Shown: positions 49,355 to 58,862 of the stretch, in pieces | How positions within the stretch are numbered: the stretch's first letter is position 1 | Layout of the letters: each line of letters opens with the position of its first letter | From: Aliarcobacter cryaerophilus | Lineage (GTDB): Bacteria; Campylobacterota; Campylobacteria; Campylobacterales; Arcobacteraceae | Length of the DNA: 64,000 nucleotides | Direction: 5' to 3' | Assembly: GCF_014352935.1 (NCBI RefSeq) | Contig: NZ_CP060694.1 | Coordinates: forward strand, 186,001 to 250,000 | The notes under the pieces: generated by a model | Told to the model about the DNA's origin: nothing | Seen by the model: only the letters and a program-made list of their open reading frames with translations | Database searches by the model: none | Program-made: the position numbers and the translations under genes

Positions 49355-50527
49355 TTATAAATATGGAAGTTTGTTTAAAAATATTGGCTCAACATCATTT
49401 AAAAGATGTTTTGACTCTTTTAAAACTTGGAAAGTAACTTCATAAGGGTGTCCAATAGCTATTGCAAAACCTTGTTTTTTGGCAACTCTTATCGCATCTT
49501 TTAGCTGATTTTGAATAGCTGTAAAGCTTCTATCATTGTCCAAAAAAGTATCTCTTACAATATAAGGCATTTGGTACTTTATAGATAACTCTTTTGCTAC
49601 AGAGTTTGGAGTTGTTTTACTATCTACAAATATAAAATTATATTTTTTTAATGCACGAAAAAGTTTGTCCATAGCTTCATAATTTTCTGTAAAAACTGAA
49701 CCAGTGTGATTATTTGTATAAGTAGCATTTGGATATAAAACTCTAAGTTGTTTTACTCTTGCTTCTATTGTTTCATAACTATCAGATATATTTAAAGTAT
49801 TAATTTCAATATTCTTAAAGTTCTTAGAAGCTTGCATTGGAAAGTGTATCATATGAAAAGGTAAATTTTGGGCAATAATTGCAGACTCTTTATGACCACT
49901 CTTAGGTGGTAAAAATGCCATAGTTATAGGATATCCAATATTTAAGATTTTATCTTTTTGTGTTTTTGATACAACATCATCGATTATAATCACTAGTTTT
50001 GGTTTAGTTTTTAAATCATATTTGTAGTTATCTTTTTTTGTTATTAAATCTTTTTTTTGTTTTGTTATAGGCTTTTCTATTTGAGATTTTTCTTCAATTA
50101 TCTCATCTTCTATCTCTTTTGACTGTTTTGTTTCGATTTTTTGTTCAATTTTTGATTTTTCAATCTCTTTTTGTCTTTCAAAAACCTCTTTGAAAATATC
50201 TTTTTTTAGCTCTTCTTCAAAACTCTCTTTTTTTGTTTTTTCTTCTTCTAAATCTTTTTCTAAAATATTATTTTTTATATCAGGATTTAGATTTTGAATA
50301 ATTTCTTCCATAATTTCATCATTTGTATATAGTTTTTGAGATTCTAAGATGTTATTGTTAGAAGAAGAGTTTACTGCTTGATTATTTTTACTCAAGAAAA
50401 AATAAGCAAATAGTAGAAGTATAAAAATAAGAGATAAAAGTACTATAAAATTTCTTGCAAGATTTCTTTTCCTTAAGGTTTTTTTTATAGGTGAAATTTT
50501 TCTTTTTTTTCTTGTTCTTTTTGCCAT
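49355..50527 (-). CDS. Divergent polysaccharide deacetylase
   Basis: This 390-residue protein belongs to the divergent polysaccharide deacetylase (YibQ/DUF610) group. It has a very basic N terminus (KRTRKKRKISPIKKTLRKR), one signal-anchor helix (IVLLSLIFILLLFAYFFLS, about 27-46), a long acidic/Lys linker rich in Glu (about 50-165), and the NodB-like catalytic fold (LVIIIDDVVSKTQKDKIL, ITMAFLPPKSGHKESA, MIHFPMQA, NNHTGSVFTEN, FVDSKTTPNSVAKEL, AIGHPYEVT). It would be a periplasmic inner-membrane protein acting on an unknown polymer. A hairpin right after ilvC lies just before its ATG, so its expression may be attenuated or read through from ilvC. Confidence 0.85.
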   Translation of the reverse strand: MAKRTRKKRKISPIKKTLRKRNLARNFIVLLSLIFILLLFAYFFLSKNNQAVNSSSNNNILESQKLYTNDEIMEEIIQNLNPDIKNNILEKDLEEEKTKKESFEEELKKDIFKEVFERQKEIEKSKIEQKIETKQSKEIEDEIIEEKSQIEKPITKQKKDLITKKDNYKYDLKTKPKLVIIIDDVVSKTQKDKILNIGYPITMAFLPPKSGHKESAIIAQNLPFHMIHFPMQASKNFKNIEINTLNISDSYETIEARVKQLRVLYPNATYTNNHTGSVFTENYEAMDKLFRALKKYNFIFVDSKTTPNSVAKELSIKYQMPYIVRDTFLDNDRSFTAIQNQLKDAIRVAKKQGFAIAIGHPYEVTFQVLKESKHLLNDVEPIFLNKLPYL

Positions 50528-50538
50528 AAGATATTTTT

Positions 50539-50564
50539 ATTTTAAGAGGAAAACCTCTTAAAAT
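50539..50564 (-). terminator. Hairpin between ilvC and the deacetylase gene
   Basis: An 11-bp perfect stem (ATTTTAAGAGG against CCTCTTAAAAT, 50539-50549 and 50554-50564) with AAAA loop lies directly after the ilvC stop, followed on the minus strand by AAAAATATCTT. The start codon of the next gene is 11 bases beyond. Termination here would limit read-through. Confidence 0.65.
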
Positions 50565-50566
50565 AA

Positions 50567-51589
<1,023 letters not shown>

Positions 51590-51623
51590 TTATCTACCCT
51601 CTATTTTTTAAAAATTTAGCAAG

Positions 51624-51635
51624 ATTATACAAAAA
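51624..51635 (-). promoter_or_regulatory. Promoter of ilvC
   Basis: On the minus strand TTTTTG directly precedes a perfect TATAAT (complement of 51624-51629), about 35 bases before the ilvC ATG. This T-run plus -10 form is the typical Campylobacterota promoter. No -35 box is apparent. Confidence 0.65.
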
Positions 51636-51668
51636 TATAGATAAATATTAGATTTAAAAGAAAAACTA

Positions 51669-51674
51669 TATAAT
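51669..51674 (+). promoter_or_regulatory. -10 box for the RNase R-type gene
   Basis: TATAAT (51669-51674) lies 22 bases before the TTG start at 51697, divergent from the ilvC promoter. AAAGGA (51685-51690) gives the ribosome site. Confidence 0.55.
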
Positions 51675-51696
51675 AGTGCAAATAAAAGGATAAGAA

Positions 51697-53553
51697 TTGC
51701 TAAAAAATATATTTACAAAAATTGAAAACAAGATATTTAATTTTTCGCAAGATGAAAAAAATATAATAGAAGATTATATAAAAGATGAGATAATAGTAAA
51801 AAATGGTGAAGATTTTGAGATAAATTCAAAATATAAAATTGGAGTTTTAAAAATAGAGAAGAATTTTGCTATTTTAGAAGATTTAGTAAACCCAATAAAA
51901 AATATTAAATTAGAATTAGATGCATTAAATGGAGCATTTAATAATGATTTAATTTTGGCAAAAAGAGTTTTTAATCCAAGAAGTAAAATCAAAGCAAAAG
52001 TTATAAAAGTACTTGAAGGAAAAAAAGCTGAAATCTTAGTATATGTTGAAGATGGCTCTTTTTTTACATTAAAAGAGAATATAGAATTACCTAGTAAAAA
52101 TACAAAAACTTATGAAAATGGAGATGTTTTAATCATAGATAACAAAGAGTTTAAAGAGATTAATTTTATTGGAAATTTGAATGATGCAAAAATAGATGAA
52201 TTTATAAGTTTGTATATTTATGAAGAGCTTTATAGGGATGAAGAGAAAATTGAAGTAGATGAGTTTGTTGAAGATGAGTCTAAAAAAGAGACAAGAGTTG
52301 ATCTAAGAGATTTACCATTTTGTACGATTGATCCAAATAGTGCAAAAGACCATGATGATGCTATCTTTTTTGACAAAGAAAATAGCACTCTTTTTGTAGC
52401 AATTGCAGATGTTTCTCATTTTGTAAAAGAGGGAAGTAAACTTGATATTTTGGCTTTTAAAAAATCTTCAACAATATATTTACCAAGTAGAACTTTGCCG
52501 ATGCTTCCTTCAATTTTAAGTGAAAATTTGTGTTCACTTAAAGAGAATGAAGATAGATATGCTTATGTTTTTAAGCTAAAGTTAGACATAAAAAACCTAA
52601 AAGTGCAACATAGTGAACTATTTTGTGCAACTATAAAAAATCATAGAAATTTTTCATATGGAAGAATTGATAGAGTTTTGGAAAATAAACTTGACCAATA
52701 TAATGAAAATGAAAAGAGAATTTTTGATTATCTTCTTCCTCTTTATGAAATTACAAAAAAATTTAGAGAAGATAGATTAAAAAAAGGTTATGACTTTAGA
52801 ACATCTGAGAATAGACTTAAATTAAAAAATAGTTTATTAGAAAATATTGAAGTAGAAAAATCAACAGCTTCTCATCAATTAATAGAAGAGTGTATGCTTT
52901 TGGCAAATATTGAAGCTAGTAAAAAAGTTGGAGCTTTGGGAATTTTTAGAATTCATGAAGAGCCAAATTTTAAGGCTATATCAAAATTAATTGATGATGT
53001 TAATATTTTGGGAGTAAAGGCAAAATTAAAAGATAATGTACATGAAACAATTTCTCATATTCAAGAAGAATCAAATAAACTATTTTTAAGAGATGAGATA
53101 GATGAACTTGTTATTCAAAGTTTAACTCAAGCAAAATATAGTTCAAAAAATTTAGGGCACTTTGGTTTGGGGTTTAAATCATATTCACACTTTACAAGTC
53201 CTATAAGAAGATACTCTGATTTAGTTCTTCATAGAATTTTAAAGACCAAAAAATTACCAAAAAATATAGATGATATTTGTACTCATATTTCAGAACAAGA
53301 GAGAAAAATAGATAAACTTGTTTGGGATTTTGAAGATAGAAAATATGCTAGATGGGCAAAAGATAATATTGGTGGTGAAATAAAAGTAAAAATAGTTGAT
53401 ATGGAAAGAGCAAAGGGTGTTTGTTATGAAAATATGATCGGATTAAAATTAACTATAGAAAACTATAAAGGACAGAAACTATTTTCAAAACATAAAGTAA
53501 AAATAGTTTCTAGCAACTTAGCAACTAAATTAATAGTTGCTAAATTATTATAA
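51697..53553 (+). CDS. rnr: RNase R/RNase II-family exoribonuclease
   Basis: This 618-residue RNB-domain enzyme degrades RNA 3' to 5'. The catalytic site is FCTIDPNSAKDHDDAIFF (about 207-225) with the characteristic cluster of Asp residues, followed by VAIADVSHFV, SRTLPMLPSILSENLCSL, KSYSHFTSPIRRYSDLVLH (about 487-506). A cold-shock-like N-terminal region is present, and the C-terminal end (about 550-618) looks like a poorly conserved, shortened S1 domain. It is shorter than E. coli RNase R (about 810). TTG at 51697 is the start. It overlaps the convergent fliW by six bases. A functional link to the SUV3-like helicase at 22030 is speculative. Confidence 0.9.
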   Translation: MLKNIFTKIENKIFNFSQDEKNIIEDYIKDEIIVKNGEDFEINSKYKIGVLKIEKNFAILEDLVNPIKNIKLELDALNGAFNNDLILAKRVFNPRSKIKAKVIKVLEGKKAEILVYVEDGSFFTLKENIELPSKNTKTYENGDVLIIDNKEFKEINFIGNLNDAKIDEFISLYIYEELYRDEEKIEVDEFVEDESKKETRVDLRDLPFCTIDPNSAKDHDDAIFFDKENSTLFVAIADVSHFVKEGSKLDILAFKKSSTIYLPSRTLPMLPSILSENLCSLKENEDRYAYVFKLKLDIKNLKVQHSELFCATIKNHRNFSYGRIDRVLENKLDQYNENEKRIFDYLLPLYEITKKFREDRLKKGYDFRTSENRLKLKNSLLENIEVEKSTASHQLIEECMLLANIEASKKVGALGIFRIHEEPNFKAISKLIDDVNILGVKAKLKDNVHETISHIQEESNKLFLRDEIDELVIQSLTQAKYSSKNLGHFGLGFKSYSHFTSPIRRYSDLVLHRILKTKKLPKNIDDICTHISEQERKIDKLVWDFEDRKYARWAKDNIGGEIKVKIVDMERAKGVCYENMIGLKLTIENYKGQKLFSKHKVKIVSSNLATKLIVAKLL

Positions 53554-53922
53554 GTTTATACACTTATTTAAAGATGCTAAATATGGTTCAACATTTTCGC
53601 TTGTAACATATTGACCAACTAGTTTCTCTTTTTCATTTATGAAAATTGGGGCAACTAAGTTAATGATTGAGTGTTCAACTGGCTCTTGAGAAACTAAAAT
53701 GAAATAAGTAGAGAAGTCATCTTTTGATTTTATTTTTAAAGCTTCTAAAGCTTTATCATCAATTTTAAAATCAAATGAAACTTTGTTTAAAACATTTATG
53801 TTTATGATAGATATTTTAGAACCATCTTCAAACTTTAAAAAAGAAACGAACTCGTCTAATTTCTCTATATCTATTTTTGAAAAACTTTCAAATCCTAAGA
53901 TAGGAAGAACAACTTTATACAT
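53548..53922 (-). CDS. fliW: Flagellar assembly factor FliW
   Basis: FliW binds flagellin and the translation repressor CsrA, so that flagellin accumulation relieves or imposes repression. The 124-residue protein has the family pattern: VVLPILGFESFSKIDIEKLD in the first third, then KISIININVLNKVSF and NLVAPIFINEKEKLVGQYV near 85-104. AAGGGG is its ribosome site. It is alone here, not next to flagellar genes. It overlaps rnr by six bases at its 3' end and is divergent from holA. Its presence supports the GGA-containing flaA leader as a CsrA target. Confidence 0.92.
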   Translation of the reverse strand: MYKVVLPILGFESFSKIDIEKLDEFVSFLKFEDGSKISIININVLNKVSFDFKIDDKALEALKIKSKDDFSTYFILVSQEPVEHSIINLVAPIFINEKEKLVGQYVTSENVEPYLASLNKCINL

Positions 53923-53991
53923 GATAAACCCCTTATGTAATTAAAATAAGAAAAATTATAATAAAAGTAAACTTAGGGTAATATTTTAACT

Positions 53992-54972
53992 ATGTATAAA
54001 AGTGAATTTGATAAATATTTAAAAGCAAACAAAAGATTTAGTTCTTATATGTTTTATGGTCAATCAACGTTTTTGGTTGAGCAATATGCCTATTTAGTCT
54101 CAAAAATAATAGCAAAAGATGAAGAGATAGAGAAACTATATTTTGAAGAGTATAATTTTAAATATGCCAAAGATAGACTTCTTCAGTCATCTTTGTTTTC
54201 ATCAAACAATGTAGTTTTGATAAAAATAGATAAAAAAATTCCAAAAAAAGAGTTAGATGCTCTTGTTGAATCTGCAAATATAAACAAAGATAGCACACTT
54301 ATATTAGCTTGTATTGGAGATGCTGATTTTAAATCTATGGAGAGTAGTTTTACTGCTAAACAAAATGCTTGCGCAGTTAGATTTTTTGCATTAATGCCAA
54401 ATGAAGCTATAGGTTTTTTACAAAATGAGGCAAAAAGATTAAAAATCGATTATGATGAAAATGCTTTGAGCCATCTATATTTTATGCACAGACAAAATAT
54501 TAGTCTTAGTACAAATGATTTAAGTAAATTAGCACTTCTAAATGAAAGAGTAACTACAAAGTTAGTAGATTTACACTGTTTTGGTGTAGGAAGTGTAAAT
54601 TTTGATGATTTTTTACACGATTTGATAGCTTCAAAAGATATATCAAATGATTTATCACTTCTTTTAGAAGAGGGGTTAAATGAGGTTTTTATTCTAAATC
54701 AAATTAGTTCATTTATTCAACAACTTTTTATGATTAGTTCACATGCTAGAATTTATGCAGTTGTAAATCCTATTGAAGTTTTGGGTTATAATCCCCCAAA
54801 AAATATTTGGGAAAAAAAATCAAAACTAGCAATAAATATAAAACCCAAACAATTTTTAGAGATGTTAGATTATATTTTAAATTTGGAATTGAGTATAAAA
54901 ACAGAGAAAATTGATAATATAAATTTATATTTACAAGCAAGTTTAAGAAAATTTATAGTTTTGTTTAGATAA
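53992..54972 (+). CDS. holA: DNA polymerase III delta subunit
   Basis: HolA (delta) opens the sliding clamp in the clamp loader. The 326-residue protein has the divergent delta-family layout: MYKSEFDKYLKANKRFSSYMFYGQ at the N terminus, FNFKYAKDRLLQSSLFSSNNVVLIK, ATPase-related second region, and a C-terminal helical collar (LNEVFILNQISSFIQQLFMI). Length is usual. It starts 70 bases from the divergent fliW. It is followed by the rpsF leader. There is no strong P-loop, as expected for delta. Confidence 0.85.
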   Translation: MYKSEFDKYLKANKRFSSYMFYGQSTFLVEQYAYLVSKIIAKDEEIEKLYFEEYNFKYAKDRLLQSSLFSSNNVVLIKIDKKIPKKELDALVESANINKDSTLILACIGDADFKSMESSFTAKQNACAVRFFALMPNEAIGFLQNEAKRLKIDYDENALSHLYFMHRQNISLSTNDLSKLALLNERVTTKLVDLHCFGVGSVNFDDFLHDLIASKDISNDLSLLLEEGLNEVFILNQISSFIQQLFMISSHARIYAVVNPIEVLGYNPPKNIWEKKSKLAINIKPKQFLEMLDYILNLELSIKTEKIDNINLYLQASLRKFIVLFR

Positions 54973-55001
54973 AATCCAAAACTTTACAAAAAAATATCCT
55001 T

Positions 55002-55033
55002 GCTGATGAAATGGGAATGTAAAGAAAATCGGC
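55002..55033 (+). promoter_or_regulatory. Candidate ribosomal-protein leader hairpin before rpsF
   Basis: GCTGAT (55002-55007) can pair with ATCGGC (55028-55033), six base pairs including one G-U, with a 20-base loop, ending 20 bases before rpsF. The downstream CGGCACAATCT lies near the AAGGAG (55043-55048). Leaders of the rpsF operon are known to bind the S6:S18 complex, and this hairpin is a possible equivalent. Confidence 0.35.
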
Positions 55034-55053
55034 ACAATCTATAAGGAGAACGA

Positions 55054-55410
55054 ATGTCAAAATTAAAACATTATGAAACAATGTTTATTTTAAAGCCTAC
55101 TTTAACTGAAGAAGAGACAGTAGCACAACTTGATGGAGTTAAAGCTCTATTTGAAAAAAATGGTGCAGAGATAGTTGCAACTGAAAATATTGGTATTAAA
55201 GAGTTAGCATACGAAATCGAAAAATGTAAAAGAGGTTACTATTATGTAATCTATTTTAAAGCGCCAGCAAATTCAATCGCAGAGATTGAAAGAAATTATA
55301 GAAACAATGAAGAGCTTATTAGATTTATGTTTATTAAATATGAAACTAAAAAAGAGATTTCTTCATGGACTAAAATGAGTGAAGAAGCTATAAAAAGAGC
55401 TTCAAAGTAA
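55054..55410 (+). CDS. rpsF: 30S ribosomal protein S6
   Basis: S6 binds 16S rRNA with S18 in the 30S platform. The 118-residue protein has the family start (KLKHYETMFILKPTLTEEE), then GIKELAYEIEKCKRGYYYVIYFKA, and a positively charged C terminus. AAGGAG is spaced 5 bases before the ATG. It leads the rpsF-ssb-rpsR operon, the classic Campylobacterota order. The gap before it holds a possible regulatory hairpin. Confidence 0.96.
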   Translation: MSKLKHYETMFILKPTLTEEETVAQLDGVKALFEKNGAEIVATENIGIKELAYEIEKCKRGYYYVIYFKAPANSIAEIERNYRNNEELIRFMFIKYETKKEISSWTKMSEEAIKRASK

Positions 55411-55433
55411 CGCTTTAAAATAAGGAGCCTTTT

Positions 55434-55925
55434 ATGTATAATAAGACAATTATGGTTGGGAATCTAACTAGAGATATTGAATTAAAATATCTACCTAGTG
55501 GTTCAGCAGTTGCTAAAAGTTCAATTGCTTCATCTTACAGATATAAATCTCAAACAGGAGAGCAAAAAGAAGAAGTTTGTTTTCTAGAGTTTAATATGTT
55601 TGGAAGAAGTGCTGAAGTTGCTAACCAATACTTAAAAAAAGGTTCTAAAGTTTTATTAGAAGGAAGATTGGTTCTTGAACAGTGGACTGCACAAGATGGA
55701 AGTTCTAGAAGCAGACACTCTTTAAGAGTTGAAGAGATGAAAATGTTGGATAGTAAAGGTTCAAATGAGGGTAGTTCTTACGGAAATAACTCTTATAATC
55801 AAGTTCCAAAAGAGCAATATAATGAACCTTCATACAATCCGAATCAAGGCGCAGGAAGAGTAGCTCAATCAAGAGTTGAGCAAAATATTCCTGAAATCGA
55901 TATCGACGACGAAATACCGTTTTAG
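55434..55925 (+). CDS. ssb: Single-stranded DNA-binding protein
   Basis: SSB coats single-stranded DNA in replication, repair and recombination. The 163-residue protein has an OB-fold N terminus ([69 protein letters not shown]), a disordered Asn/Tyr/Gln-rich linker (about 110-150) and the acidic tail [10 protein letters not shown] that recruits partner proteins. AAGGAG precedes the ATG. It sits between rpsF and rpsR. Confidence 0.96.
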   Translation: MYNKTIMVGNLTRDIELKYLPSGSAVAKSSIASSYRYKSQTGEQKEEVCFLEFNMFGRSAEVANQYLKKGSKVLLEGRLVLEQWTAQDGSSRSRHSLRVEEMKMLDSKGSNEGSSYGNNSYNQVPKEQYNEPSYNPNQGAGRVAQSRVEQNIPEIDIDDEIPF

Positions 55926-55942
55926 AAAATAAGGAGTTAACA

Positions 55943-56209
55943 ATGGCTGAAAGAAGAAAATACGGAAAAAAATCTTGTAAATATACTGAAATGAAAGTAG
56001 ATTTTATTGATTATAAAAATATTGAGCTTTTAAAAATTTCTATGAGTGAAAGAGGTAAAATTATGCCTAGAAGACTTACAGGAAATTCTAAAAATTCTCA
56101 AGAGATGGTAGAAAAAGCAATCAAAAGAGCAAGACATATGGCACTTGTTCCATATATCGTAGATACTCAAAATGTATCTGACAGTGCATATTCAAAATCA
56201 TTTTTATAA
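55943..56209 (+). CDS. rpsR: 30S ribosomal protein S18
   Basis: S18 partners S6 in the 30S subunit. The 88-residue basic protein has [22 protein letters not shown] and [32 protein letters not shown]-type motifs (here in two parts: [20 protein letters not shown] and [12 protein letters not shown]). AAGGAG is the ribosome site. It ends the operon before a strong intrinsic terminator. Confidence 0.96.
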   Translation: MAERRKYGKKSCKYTEMKVDFIDYKNIELLKISMSERGKIMPRRLTGNSKNSQEMVEKAIKRARHMALVPYIVDTQNVSDSAYSKSFL

Positions 56210-56229
56210 GATTTTGTTTTAAAAATATA

Positions 56230-56262
56230 AAAAGGCTAGAAGAAAATCTTCTAGCCTTTTTT
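56230..56262 (+). terminator. Intrinsic terminator after rpsR
   Basis: AAAAGGCTAGAAGA (56230-56243) pairs perfectly with TCTTCTAGCCTTTT (56247-56260) around an AAA loop, followed by TT and a T-rich stretch. This is the best terminator in the window, closing the rpsF-ssb-rpsR operon. Confidence 0.92.
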
Positions 56263-56312
56263 ATTTGTTTTAACTTTTTATAAAAGATTAATTATTTGCG
56301 ACAAGGAGAAAT

Positions 56313-56693
56313 ATGATAAATATTTTAAATCTAGATCATTTAGTGTTGACTGTAAAAGATATAGAAGAAACAGTTAAATTTTATGAAAAATTAGGAATGA
56401 AAAAAGAGATTTTTGGTAAAAATAGAGTTGCACTTAAATATTCAAATCAAAAAATAAATCTTCATAAATTAGGTAGTGAATTTGAGCCAAAAGCAAAAAA
56501 TGTGAAAGAAGGAAGCGCTGATTTATGTTTTATTGTAGAACAAAATTTAGAAGAGATTGTTTTATATTTGCAAAAAGAAGGAATTAAAATTGAAGAAGGA
56601 ATTGTTGAAAGAACAGGGGCAAATGGAAAGATAAAATCTATCTATTTAAGAGACCCTGATTTGAATTTAATAGAGTTATCAAACTATATTTAG
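56313..56693 (+). CDS. VOC/glyoxalase-family protein
   Basis: This 126-residue protein has the vicinal-oxygen-chelate fold, with two beta-alpha-beta-beta-beta modules: [23 protein letters not shown] (metal His near residue 8), [28 protein letters not shown] and [19 protein letters not shown] (metal Glu near 121). Members include glyoxalase I, dioxygenases and virulence-linked fosfomycin-type proteins. The exact reaction cannot be told from sequence. ACAAGGAG precedes the ATG. The stop overlaps the convergent prfB by four bases. Confidence 0.88.
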   Translation: MINILNLDHLVLTVKDIEETVKFYEKLGMKKEIFGKNRVALKYSNQKINLHKLGSEFEPKAKNVKEGSADLCFIVEQNLEEIVLYLQKEGIKIEEGIVERTGANGKIKSIYLRDPDLNLIELSNYI

Positions 56694-57787
56694 TTTGTAT
56701 TTGTTGCTATTAAAACATCTTCCATAATTTTTGTAATATCTCCATCTAAAATTGCTTCTACATTTGAATATCCAATATTACTTCTACTATCTTTTACTTG
56801 TTGATAAGGTTGTAAAACATATGATCTAATTTGATGTCCCCAACCATTTTCGCTCTTATCACCAGTATCTTTTGATGCTCTTTGTTTTTCAAGCTCAAGT
56901 TCATAAAGTCTTGATTTAAGCATTTTCATAGCACTTGCTTTATTTTTATGTTGACTTCTATCATTTTGACATTGAACAACAATATTTGTAGCAATATGAG
57001 TAATTCTAATAGCACTTTCAGTCTTGTTTACGTGCTGACCACCAGCACCACTTGCTCTATATGTATCAATTCTAATATCTTTATCTTCTATTACAATATC
57101 AATATTGTCATCTATTTCAGGGCTCACCATAACAGATGAGAAAGATGTATGTCTTTTTGCATTTGAGTCAAAAGGAGATATTCGCACTAACCTATGAATT
57201 CCATTTTCTGTTTTCATATAACCATAAGCGTTTTCACCACGTATTACAAAACTTACATCTTTTATTCCAGCTTCATCACCAGCTTGATAATCAAGTACTT
57301 CAACTTTAAAATCATTTCTTTCAGCCCATCTAAGATACATTCTATACAATATACTTGCCCAATCTTGAGACTCTGTTCCACCAGCTCCTGGATGAATTGT
57401 AACAATCGCATTTAGTGTATCATCTGGATTTGAAAGCATTACAGATATTTCAGTTGATTTTATTAAATCTTCTAAATCATTAGCTTCTTCATATAAAAGT
57501 TCTAAAGTATCTTCATCTTTTTCACTATTTGCCATCTCATAAAGTTCATTTGTACCATTTAATGACTCATAAGCTTTATTAAATTTATTTAATTTTCCTA
57601 AAATTCTATTTTTTTCTATTCCAATTTTTGTGGCATTTTCAATATCATTCCAAAAATCTTGATTTGATTCAAGTTCGATAATCTCTTGTAATCTTTGATT
57701 TAGTAAGTCAGGCTTCAAAATCCCTTTTATATTGTTTAGTTTTGTATTTAGTAGTTTTAGAAGTTCTGAATATTCATAGGCATCCAT
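56690..57787 (-). CDS. prfB: Peptide chain release factor 2
   Basis: RF2 ends translation at UGA and UAA. The 365-residue protein has the SPF recognition motif in [16 protein letters not shown] (about 193-208) and the GGQ motif in [19 protein letters not shown] (about 240-258), with the helical N-terminal domain before them. It is one continuous frame from an ATG, so the programmed +1 frameshift used in many bacteria to control RF2 is absent, as in other Campylobacterota. It overlaps the VOC-family gene by four bases. A hairpin (57855-57879) lies upstream, after the cytochrome gene. Confidence 0.97.
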   Translation of the reverse strand: MDAYEYSELLKLLNTKLNNIKGILKPDLLNQRLQEIIELESNQDFWNDIENATKIGIEKNRILGKLNKFNKAYESLNGTNELYEMANSEKDEDTLELLYEEANDLEDLIKSTEISVMLSNPDDTLNAIVTIHPGAGGTESQDWASILYRMYLRWAERNDFKVEVLDYQAGDEAGIKDVSFVIRGENAYGYMKTENGIHRLVRISPFDSNAKRHTSFSSVMVSPEIDDNIDIVIEDKDIRIDTYRASGAGGQHVNKTESAIRITHIATNIVVQCQNDRSQHKNKASAMKMLKSRLYELELEKQRASKDTGDKSENGWGHQIRSYVLQPYQQVKDSRSNIGYSNVEAILDGDITKIMEDVLIATNTN

Positions 57788-57854
57788 ACAGCTTTATCCT
57801 TTAGTTTTTCTATTTTGAGGTTTTTAAAATATGTTGTGAGTAAATAAAATATCA

Positions 57855-57879
57855 TTTAAAGAGCAATAAGCTCTTTAAA
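57855..57879 (-). terminator. Terminator after the cytochrome c gene
   Basis: TTTAAAGAGC (57855-57864) and GCTCTTTAAA (57870-57879) form a perfect 10-bp stem with a five-base loop, directly after the cytochrome stop; on the minus strand TGATATTTTATTTA follows. Confidence 0.7.
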
Positions 57880-57880
57880 A

Positions 57881-58495
57881 TTATTGAATACTATCTAAAT
57901 AAGCTTTTATACCTTTTATGCTTGAGTTATTTAAGAAATTAATATGAGCAGGTCCATAAATAGAACTTCTTTTCTCTTCACTAATTCCTAATTCATAATC
58001 TTTTAAAGCTTGTTCCATATCTTTTTGGCTTATATTTTTAAGTTTTGAATTACCTTTTGTTTTATCACCTTTTTCTCCATGACAGCTTTGACATTGATTT
58101 ATGTATAAAACTTTTGCATCAGCTAACATAGTTTCATTGGCTTTTTCAATAGCAGCTTGCTCTTCAGCTTCTTGTTTAGCTTCAAGCTTAGCAAGAATAT
58201 TTGCTTCCATTTGTTCTTGGCTAATTCCAGATGGTGCAACACCAGCCATAGTTTTTCCATGATCTTGAGTTTTTAAGATATAAATATAACTAGAACCATT
58301 TATTTTAATATCATCAACTATCCAACCCTTCTTTTTCATATCATTAATAGAGTATTTTCCTCCACAAGCTCCACCATTTAGAGGAACAGTTTCAATAGTT
58401 GCCATAGATGGGTGGTTTTCTTTAAAACACATAGTAGTGTCAGCTAAAAGAGAAGCTCCACACAAAAGCGCGCAAGAAGCAATAATTTTTTTCAA
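57881..58495 (-). CDS. Periplasmic c-type cytochrome with an extra N-terminal domain
   Basis: This 204-residue protein has a signal peptide (KKIIASCALLCGASLLAD), a Cys-containing N-terminal domain (residues about 20-80: MCFKENHPSMATIE, GGACGGKYSINDMKKKGWIV), a Glu/Ala-rich helix (about 95-125), and a class I cytochrome c domain with the heme site CQSCH (about 134-138) and a later Met-type ligand region that is not obvious. The first part resembles heme-less periplasmic modules seen in Campylobacterota but is not recognised. It would carry electrons in the periplasm. It has its own promoter (58525-58530) and AAAGGA ribosome site and is followed by a terminator. Confidence 0.88.
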   Translation of the reverse strand: MKKIIASCALLCGASLLADTTMCFKENHPSMATIETVPLNGGACGGKYSINDMKKKGWIVDDIKINGSSYIYILKTQDHGKTMAGVAPSGISQEQMEANILAKLEAKQEAEEQAAIEKANETMLADAKVLYINQCQSCHGEKGDKTKGNSKLKNISQKDMEQALKDYELGISEEKRSSIYGPAHINFLNNSSIKGIKAYLDSIQ

Positions 58496-58524
58496 GATAA
58501 AATCCTTTTTTTAAAAATGCAAGA

Positions 58525-58530
58525 TTTTAC
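58525..58530 (-). promoter_or_regulatory. -10 box of the cytochrome gene
   Basis: On the minus strand TGGTAAAAT gives an extended -10 (TG, one base, TAAAAT; TAAAAT is the complement of 58525-58530), about 30 bases before the ATG. No clear -35 box is seen. Confidence 0.4.
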
Positions 58531-58550
58531 CATAATTTTACTAAATTTTT

Positions 58551-58862
58551 TTAAGAAGAGATACTTACTATACAATCTTTTAAAATATTTGGTTTTGAGA
58601 TTTTTAATTTGAGATTTTTAATTGTGTAACTATCTTCTAGAACTTTTTTTATTGTTTTTACTGCATCTTCTAGAAGTTTAAATTTATTCTTTTTCATACT
58701 TTTTTTTACAAGATTTGCAACTTCTGAATAGTCTATAAAATTATCTTTACTAAAATCATAATCAAAGCTAAGGTTGATTATAACTTTTTGTTTTTTTACT
58801 CTTTCAAAATCAAGAATTCCAATAATACATTTAAAAGTAAGTTGTTCAATCTCTATTTTCAT
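58551..58862 (-). CDS. folB: Dihydroneopterin aldolase-like protein
   Basis: FolB makes hydroxymethyl-dihydropterin in folate synthesis. The 103-residue protein has the family start IEIEQLTFKCIIGILDFERVKKQ, with the GILDFER motif in place of the usual G-x-x-x-x-E-R, VIINLSFDYDFSKD and IDYSEVANLVKKSM. It is a little shorter than the usual 120 residues. It starts four bases inside the plsY gene, so it is coupled. Other folate genes are not nearby, so this call rests on motifs only. A FolX-type epimerase activity cannot be excluded. Confidence 0.85.
   Translation of the reverse strand: MKIEIEQLTFKCIIGILDFERVKKQKVIINLSFDYDFSKDNFIDYSEVANLVKKSMKKNKFKLLEDAVKTIKKVLEDSYTIKNLKLKISKPNILKDCIVSISS

Noticed and set aside
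56690-57787. Programmed frameshift in prfB
   Set aside because: The gene is a single uninterrupted frame with no internal UGA near codon 25.
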